Below are positions 57,212-64,000 of a DNA stretch of 64,000 nucleotides, piece by piece. This DNA comes from Rutidosis leptorrhynchoides (lineage: Eukaryota > Streptophyta > Magnoliopsida > Asterales > Asteraceae): assembly GCF_046630445.1 (NCBI RefSeq), contig NC_092334.1, positions 192,020,501-192,084,500 of the forward strand. Direction: 5' to 3'. The notes beneath the pieces are model-generated. The model saw only the letters and a list, made by a program, of their open reading frames with translations, searched no databases and was not told the DNA's origin. Both the position numbers and the translations under genes were made by a program. Each line of letters opens with the position of its first letter. Position 1 is the stretch's first letter.

Positions 57212-58882
57212 GTGTGCTTCACTCAAAACTGCTCCATCATCAATCGTCATTTTGACAAAACTCCTTATGAAATTCTTTTTGATCGCCGACCCAATGTGAA
57301 GTATTTTTGCATCTTTGGTTGTGTTTGCTATGTTCTAAATGATGAGGACAACCTTGGGAAGTTTGATGTTCATGGTGATGAAGCCGTCTTCATTGCCTAT
57401 TTACAGGATCGTGTGGCGTACCGTGTCTATAACCGTCGTACTCGCATCATTAAAGAGAGCACGAATGTTAAGTTTGACGAGATGTCTAGAATGGTACTTG
57501 GACATAATGGTTCTCGAACTGGTCTCAATCCTTCTACACCTGACTCTCCCTTTCGACATGTTCCACTTGCAACTTCAGATGACCTTGATGTGTTGTTTGA
57601 ACCCATCATTCCTCCTACAATTCTAATTCCTGTGGTGGTTTCAGATTTCGTTCCCCCTGAATCAATCACAGTTGGTTCTTCTACTCCTGCTGCCGTGGGC
57701 GAATCTCCATCTGACGAAAATGATTCATCTGACTTCTTTCTTCTGGATGACCAAGACACTAGAGTGTCCTTTACAAATAATGCTCCTGTTGTCAACTCTC
57801 ATACCCCTATAATTGAGACGTCTCCCCTTGAAACTGGTGAAGCTTCTCCCTCAAGTGAAACAAATGTTCATGTGTCGGATGAAACTACTCCTCATGTTCT
57901 TCCCACTGATCACAATATAGAAGTACTCGCACCTCTATGGGAAGAGAATGCTACCTATCCAACTATCAATACGGAACCAACTGGATCGTCATCCTCTTCA
58001 TATGTCGATACCTCTCTTGACAGTGAAACCAACCCTCCTCTTTCTCACATCGCTAAATGGACCATGGATCACCCAATCCATCAAATCATTGGTGATTCGG
58101 CTGCTCCTATTCGTACTCGGAATGCCTCTAACAATGAATGCCTATTCTCTGATTTTATGAGCAAAATAGAACCCAAGACTGCTCATGAGGCTCTTCAGGA
58201 TCCTGACTGGTCAATCGCCATGCAAGAGAAAATTCATCAATTTGACCGTCTTGAAGTATGGGAACTTGTTCCACGTCCATCTGGTAAAACCATCATTGAC
58301 ACCAAGTGGATCTTCAAAAACAAGAAGGATCCTCACGGCATTATCATTCGCAATAAAGCACGTCTCGTTGCCAAAGGCTATAGACAACAAGAAGGGATTG
58401 ACTACGATGAAACGTTTGCCCCTGTAGCTCGCCTCGAAGCCATCCGTCTATTTCTGTCATATGCTGCTCACAAGCGGTTTACCGTCTATCAAATGGATGT
58501 AAAAACTACTTTTCTAAATGGTGTTCTCCAAAAGGAAGTCCACGTCAGTCAACCCAAAGGTTTTGTCGACTCCAAACATCCCAATCACGTATATCTCCTT
58601 TCAAAAGCCCTTTACAGACTCAAAAAGGCACCCGGGGCTTGGTATGAAACCTTGACTGCCTTCCTGCTCAAAAACGGTTTCTCCCGCAAAACCATCGACA
58701 CATCACTGTTCATCAGAAAACAAAAGGAACACATTCTGTCAATTCAAGTATATGTTGACGATATCATATTCGGTTCCACTTCCCCTGCTCTATGCTATGA
58801 ATTCTCTGAACTCATGAAAAACAAATACGAAATGAGCATGCTTGAAGAACTTTATTTATTCCTAGGTTTGGAAGTTAAATAA
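57212..58882 (+). pseudogene. pol: copia integrase C-terminus and reverse transcriptase
   Basis: 556 codons. Integrase C-terminal part with [22 protein letters not shown] and [19 protein letters not shown] long Ser/Pro/Thr-rich linker follows, then copia [79 protein letters not shown] and catalytic YVDDIIFGS (about 58750-58776). A TAA at 58880-58882 falls right after LFLGLEVK. This is the longest uninterrupted pol piece in the window. Confidence 0.92.
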
Positions 58883-59493
58883 CTCCCAACTGGGATCTTT
58901 ATCAGACAATCTAAGTATATCTCCGATATGTTCAAAAAGTTCAATTTCCTCGACATGAAAATCAGCCCTACTCCAATGTCAATCAACATCTCCTTACATG
59001 CTGACTTGGACGGACAACGGTTTGATCAAACACTTTACCAAAGCTTGATAGGTTCCTTGATGTATCTCACTACGAGTAGACCCGGTATCATGTTTGTTGT
59101 CTGCCTGTGTGCTTGATTTCAAGCTAACCCAAGATATTCCCACTACAAAGCTGTCATGAGAATCTTCAGCTATCTTAAGGGCACTGCTCATCTCGGACTC
59201 TGGTATCCCTTCGGGACTGGCTTCAATCTCACGGCATTCACGAATGCTGATCATGGAGGTGACCAAGTTAATCAGAAAAGTACCTCCGGAGGACTTCAAT
59301 TTCTAGGACATAAATTAGTCAGTTGGTCATCTCGCAAACAAAACTGCATCTCACTTTCTACTGCTGAATCTGAGTACATTGCAGCCGCGAGTTGTTGCTC
59401 CCAAGTACTGTGGATGCAAACCCAAATGCTTGACTACGGATTCAAATTCTACAAAATCCCGATATACTGTGACTCTCAGAGTACCATTGCTAT
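58883..59493 (+). pseudogene. pol: copia RT end and RNase H, truncated by insertion
   Basis: Same frame after the TAA: TGIFIRQSKYISDM, SLIGSLMYLTTSRPGIMF, a TGA at 59114-59116, then RNase H with LTAFTNADHGG (Asp), STAESEYIAAASCC (Glu) and YCDSQSTIAI (Asp). Sequence after STIAI (59493) is foreign; GCTAT (59489-59493) would be the left target duplication of the next element. Confidence 0.88.
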
Positions 59494-59735
59494 TGATAGG
59501 TCAGATCATGTTGAGATTAGAAAAAAAGACAAATTAGAATAAGATTCGGTAGGTGTGAAGGAGATTCGGTATTAGAGAGAATTAACAAGATTTACATTCC
59601 ACAGCTTCTAGAACTCAGTTACAATGCAATGGCTATCTAATTAGGACTACTTAGGTTCCTTATATAGTCATCTTCTAAGGAACCATCATTTAAGCTTATT
59701 TCACGTTAACACTATACAACTTCAAGGTCCTAACA
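59494..59735 (-). repeat. 3' LTR of minus-strand copia-type element
   Basis: On the minus strand it starts TGTTAGGACC and ends CCTATCA, giving imperfect inverted ends TGTTAGG/TGATAGG. TATATAAGG (59658-59666) is a good TATA box about 70 bp into the LTR. Confidence 0.75.
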
Positions 59736-59746
59736 ATCCCCCCCTT
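59736..59746 (-). promoter_or_regulatory. polypurine tract
   Basis: Minus-strand AAGGGGGGGAT directly abuts the LTR start, a classic copia plus-strand primer. Confidence 0.85.
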
Positions 59747-59932
59747 AGTGTTAAATGTGAACTTTACAATATAATCCTATTAAAACATCTAAAGGAACTT
59801 TGTTCCTAAGAAGTGAACATTGAATTTGAATCACTTGAGATTCTCATATCTTCGTATGTTCACTCTTATCTTTAGACGACTTTTCAATCTTGTGAGAATG
59901 TATTTGACAATCTCATTATCTTCCGTTGAATA
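59747..59932 (-). other. spacer between ORF and polypurine tract
   Basis: 186 bp, no coding signal. Confidence 0.6.
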
Positions 59933-60625
59933 TCAGTTATTGATCAGTCTCCATCTCAAATATTTGAAAGCACACATCAACGTTCCGTCTGAGTATCTTC
60001 TAAAATCTGAGACTCTGATGAAGATCTTTGTGTTGTGAGAATTAACAAACACAAACCCATAAGGACAGTCACTCACTTCAAGTAAGGACATATATCTTAA
60101 CTTTACGATTACTTGATTTGGCGGTTTGATTCCGAGCTTTTTGTGTCCAGATTCTAACCCCATCTGAAAATCGTGAACGGACATCCATCTCATCGAGTCA
60201 AGAATAAATCTGTAGATTTCCTTCATTGCAGTAGCATGATAAATTGTTGCAGATTCATTCAAGTTAATCAAGTAGTTGTAAATAAAAATAATGTCGTCCA
60301 TCTTCAATCTATCAAAATCTGCTTCAGAGAATTGATAATCTTCATCATCCATTCTTGTTACTTGAAACAATGGCATCTTCACTCCATCCTTGTTAATCAT
60401 CAAAATCTTATTTATGCTTTTGATCTCTGAATTTCGCTGAACTTGAAGTTTCTCTTCATTCTTCAATTTATATTTGTCACGAACACTCAGATAAGCTTTG
60501 AGATATTCTGGCTTCTTATGATATTTCGATTCACCCAGAACACTCATTGATGCAGAAAGGATGAGATCAGAATCACCATAGATTCTATACGCTTGTTGTT
60601 CAATGAATGGTGAACGAAGAATCAT
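59933..60625 (-). pseudogene. C-terminal half of unidentified element ORF
   Basis: 230 codons, in frame with 60647-61610 apart from one TAA (near 60646). Features: a charged N-terminal helix (KAYLSVRDKYKLKNEEKLQV), FSEADFDRLKMDDIIFIYNYL, SMRWMSVHDFQMGLESGHKKLG and a terminal RVSDFRRYSDGTLMCAFKYL. The pattern F-E-DF-RL...QLG-ES-KKL...DGTL matches an uncharacterised ORF I have seen repeatedly in plant retrotransposon annotations, but I cannot name a family. No catalytic motif. Confidence 0.5.
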
Positions 60626-60646
60626 CTTCTCTTCTTCCTCACTTAG

Positions 60647-61610
60647 TTAGAAATTAGCATCACGCTCAAGAACAATCTCTGCAATTTGAAATGGAACATT
60701 CAGATCAGGAGGAGTCGTAGTATCTTCCTTGCCGTTAGAGAAAATCTCCTTTTCAAAGTGTATCCCAAATTCATTAGTTGGAGATGACAAGTTAACAAAT
60801 TGATTATCATTGAATTCATTGGTGACACTCGATGACCCCTTCAAAATATCTTCAATATTATCAAAGTTTTGATTGTCCTCTTTAGCTGATTTATTCTCTA
60901 ATTGATCAGCTGAATCCATAATCATAAGCATCCCTGAGTCACCCTCTCTCTGACCTTCCGATTCATCTAGAAAACTTTCACACTGAATTTCCTCAATTTC
61001 ATCGCTTTCAGAATCAGATATATCAAAAACATCTTGATCCTTATGTTGACTAGATGTACCAGCTTCATACGTTGATCTTTGAAAATCACTGGATCGATAA
61101 CCACCTTGTCTATTCTCCCCCTCATGAAGATTTTCGGGATTGAAATCATGATGATCAGGCATGCGAATTGGTCCAGGTGACTTGCATGGAGATAAAGGAT
61201 ATACTATCCTTACTTGTTCAAGATAAATCATCATAGTCTTGCGAACTTCATCAAGATCAGTTCGTTTAGCAAATTCAGCAAGATATAGTTCCTCCACCTC
61301 ATTGTCAGAGAGATATTGCAATCCATATCTATTCGAAATCCAAGAAGGTGACCCAGTTGGTGAAACAACGGTGTAACCACGAACAACATCAGCATCAGTT
61401 GGAGGCGATGTCGGTGGAAGTGTTTGATTTTCCGTGAGGGCGGGTAAGGATGTTTGTGCGGTATTATTCTTATATGTAGGGATGTACATACTACTAGTCA
61501 GATTCGTGATATCCCCTTCTGATGGAGTTTGGGTAACAACCGGAGTTGTCACCGGCGAAGTTTCTTTCAAAGCATCCGCCTCCATGACTTTAGTCTCATG
61601 GGACTCTGAC
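60647..61610 (-). pseudogene. N-terminal half of unidentified element ORF, cut at 61610
   Basis: About 320 codons, acidic and Ser/Thr/Pro-rich (VTTPVVTQTPSEGD, FDISDSESDEIEEIQCESFLDESEGQ). A short ordered patch DNEVEELYLAEFAKRTDLDEVRKTMMIYLEQVRIVYPLSPCKSPGP lies near the middle; only its ends DNEVEELYLAEF and LSPCKSPGP are quoted as landmarks. The apparent ATG at 61633 lies in the inserted LTR, so the real start is beyond it. The composition suggests a disordered region before the folded C-terminal half. Confidence 0.5.
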
Positions 61611-64000
61611 TGTGACGCCCCGTACAAAACCATCGTGTACGATTCGTCAACAACAGGATCTTCACACGGTCAAACACTATATGTTGTTTGAAAACCAGTT
61701 TGCATTCATAAAAAGACAGCGTTTTACAAAAGATAACGTGCATCCTACGAATAGGAGCATAAACATAAGTATTTGACCCTAAGGTCGTTACAGAGCCATT
61801 GTTTGAAATTAACATAAACTACGAATGCAAAAGAAAAGTTCCATGAATGAGACATCTCTAGTAATGCAGCGGATAACTAATACAGCAGGTCCTTAACAGC
61901 AAGACAGCAAATCTAACAGCGAAAGCAAGAAACCTCTAGGCACCTGAGAAATACACGCTTAAAAGTCAACACGAATGTTGGTGAGCTATAGTTTAAGTTG
62001 TAACAGTAACGTAAGGTAGGCCACGAGATTTTAGTGTAACAAAACAGTATGAAAAGTATATGTATAACCGTGGGCACCCGGTAACTAGACTTAACGTTTA
62101 TAACTCCCTGCAAGTACACTTGGCGAGTGCGTATGTTCACGAAGTATTAAACACCCGTTAAATGCTAGCGCTACTAGCTCGAGTGGAGATGTCAAACCCT
62201 ATGGATCCATATCTAAGATTTGCGTTCACCGGTTCAAAAACCAATGACTAAACGTTACCGTGCTAAGGGGAATGTTTATGCCGTTGTATAACCCACACAC
62301 ATATAAAGTTTAAGTACTCGTGCCTAGTATGTAGAACGTAAAAAGTGCATGTATTCTCAGTCCCAAAATAATTAAAGTAAAAAGGGATGCTATAACTCGC
62401 AGTGAATAAGCAATACAACTTGATACGAAAGTGTGCAAGTAGTAAGTCGGTCCGAAATGTCGTCAATCTAAATCAAAGGTTACTAGGTCAGTAGGTTGTC
62501 TTTATAAATTCTAATAGTGCATACAATAAGTTTAAGTGTCATCATCATCATCATTCATCATCATAAAAGCTAAGTAAGTTAATCAAGTATAGTGGTCTAA
62601 ACAATAGGCTGAATTGGATCAGCTGCTACGACCTCTACGTAAATCAAAAAGACACAAAATCAGTGGCCATGGTCCGAATGGAAGTCCTCTAGTTGCTGAC
62701 CAATTTCCAGACTCAAACTCGTCTTAGTTTGACCGTGGCGATGGTCTAAGTGCGAGTAGGTCCGAATTTTCAGCACAACGTTACAAAGGAGTATTGACTT
62801 TCGGAAGGCCATAGATCCTAAACCGTAACTCGGATTAAGACGAGGTCTAAATGGAAAATAATCTACTCGAAACAAACTAACTGAAAATCAAATTTACAGT
62901 AGCCCAGGTGGTTTGATGAGATACCAAAAACAGTACGTAAGTGCTCCGGTGGGGTTCTTAATGCTTGATGCTCATCACGGTTCTCATCCTAGATGCTTGT
63001 AGCTTCAAGTGTACAACTCGTTGATGGGTTAGCATCACCTTGACTAAGATTCCACCATCAACACATAATATGTTAAGACCAAGTAAGGATACAACTCAAT
63101 CAAGAGTCTTAGATGGATGATGAACCAAGGTTAACACAATTACAAGTCACATTTACAACTAATGCTACAAACTTTACATCAATCAAACAAGTATGAACAC
63201 AATCTAAGTCAAATGAGGTGATGGGACCCTAAGCTAGAGAGCTTGGATCCTATTCACACAAGTTACAAGGTTTCAAAGCTAGAAAGCTTGAACCTTTATT
63301 GTTCTTGAAGATCTTGAAGCATAAAGCTTGGATCTTTAAGTTACATGAAGATAACAAACACAAGTTTGAATCTTTTTAACAAAATAACAAGATCATAAGT
63401 TAGAAAACATAGATCTAACAAAAAGATATGGAGATTCAAGCTAGAAAGCTTGAATCTTGATTGTTCTTGAAGATCTTGAAGCATAAAGTTTGGATCTTTA
63501 AGTTACATGAAGATTACAAACAAAAGTTTGAATCTTTTCAACAAAATAACATGATTAAAGCTAAAATAATCTAGATCTACAAAGTTGGTGAAGATTTAAA
63601 GCTAGAAAGCTTGAATCTTCCATGTTCTTGAAGGATTCATGCTTGAATCTACAAGATATAATCAAGATCAAAGTTAAAGAACTTGATCTTCAAAGAATGA
63701 TGATGATGAGCCACGAATTTGAATAAGGAAAAAGAAGAAGAAAAGTAAAGCTTACAAGAAATACTAGAAAGGAAATAAGAGAGCAAGTGTGTATGAAATC
63801 CAAATGAGAGCAAGTGTTAAATGAATGGATTATGGCTAGTATTTATAGGCAATTTTCGATAAGGATTGGTGTGGATAAGGCCATATGGCCATAGGTCTTG
63901 TAGGGGGGAGGGGACAAAAGTTGCTTTTTGGTTAATGGTTGTCTAAAGTAGGTACTTATGCTAGGATCCCATGTAACATTATGGATAATACTTGACATTT
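61611..64000 (-). repeat. Tekay-like LTR running off the window
   Basis: Begins TGTGACGCCCC at 61611 within the preceding ORF and shows no end before 64000. In reverse complement it carries the same cassette as the other Tekay LTRs (CTCACCAACATTCGTGTTGAC, then TTTCTCAGG near 61945-61990), so orientation is minus. It could be the 3' LTR of a full element or a solo LTR. No gene seen in it; ORFs at 61567, 61913, 62263 and 62660 are shadows. Confidence 0.7.
63278..63660 (-). repeat. tandem repeat, about 161-bp unit, in edge LTR
   Basis: GCTAGAAAGCTTGAA starts at 63278, 63440 and 63601, each followed by TGTTCTTGAAG..., AAGCATAAAG-TTGGATCTTTAAG and AAGTTTGAATCTTTT in the first two units. A partial earlier copy is near 63233. 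Confidence 0.8.

Larger units (their letters stand above)
19803..59493 (+). mobile_element. Ty1/copia retrotransposon with long coiled-coil gag, heavily interrupted
   Basis: Gag, zinc knuckle, DSG protease, GAG-pre-integrase, integrase, RT and RNase H follow each other in copia order (integrase before RT) on the plus strand, once the insertions at 20168-50697 and 51248-53218 are set aside. Gag starts at 20120. RNase H is cut at 59493. The long gag with coiled coils suggests the SIRE/Maximus group, but that is tentative. Neither LTR of this element is visible in the window. Confidence 0.8.
59494..61610 (-). mobile_element. copia-type element with short LTR and non-pol ORF (3' part)
   Basis: A 242-bp LTR and polypurine tract on the minus strand are followed upstream by a long non-pol ORF instead of RNase H. 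The element interrupts copia RNase H at 59493. Its 5' part is beyond a further LTR inserted at 61611. It could be a gag-only or transduced-sequence non-autonomous element, or an autonomous one with an extra 3' ORF; the missing part would decide. Confidence 0.65.

Noticed and set aside
1..64000. CRISPR arrays, operons, rRNA genes
   Set aside because: Repeats here are LTRs, minisatellites and palindromes; no regularly spaced direct-repeat array, bacterial gene arrangement or rRNA signature is present.

Overview
The whole window is plant repetitive DNA: nested LTR retrotransposons with no convincing host gene, rRNA or functional tRNA gene. The organism is a flowering plant with a large, retrotransposon-rich genome. 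Lineages present are Ty3/gypsy Tekay-type chromoviruses, an Athila-type Ty3/gypsy element and Ty1/copia elements. From recalled LTR motifs Asteraceae is my best guess, but nothing here proves the family.

Layout. (1) 1-19802, plus strand: Tekay-type copy A, with its 5' LTR outside the window. It is split at 3115/14727 by an 11.6-kb element (3116-14726) with two 3.58-kb LTRs, a non-coding interior and a CCTAT target duplication; this is a LARD-like non-autonomous element. Copy A resumes at 14732 with integrase and chromodomain and ends with its 3' LTR (16259-19802). (2) 19803-59493, plus strand: a copia element with a long coiled-coil gag. It is broken at 20167 by an Athila-type element (20168-50697, minus strand, target duplication CCCAT), at 51247 by a solo LTR (51248-53218, AAGTA) and at 59493 by another copia-type element. 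(3) Inside the Athila element sits a complete but decayed Tekay-type copy B (23726-37175, minus strand, GTGTA). (4) 59494-61610, minus strand: the 3' part of a copia-type element with a 242-bp LTR and an unusual non-pol ORF, cut at 61611 by a further Tekay-like LTR that runs off the window.

How the parts relate. Copies A and B encode gag, protease, reverse transcriptase, RNase H, integrase and a chromodomain, all broken by stops. The LARD-like element encodes none of these, yet shares with them the LTR termini, primer-binding site and spacer, leader, and the hairpin/polypurine block before the 3' LTR, so Tekay enzymes could plausibly mobilise it. Copy B carries two intact extra ORFs between its 5' LTR and gag: an acidic-repeat protein and an F-box-like protein. 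The Athila element has a second aspartic-protease domain fused behind its integrase, and pairs of CATGCGATCGCATG palindromes in its LTRs, leader and post-integrase region.

Age order from nesting: copia is older than Athila, which is older than copy B; copy A is older than the LARD-like element. The LARD LTR pair shows about a dozen substitutions by eye over 3.58 kb and is the youngest; the Athila pair shows roughly thirty over 1.95 kb. All identifications come from reading motifs; no database was searched.
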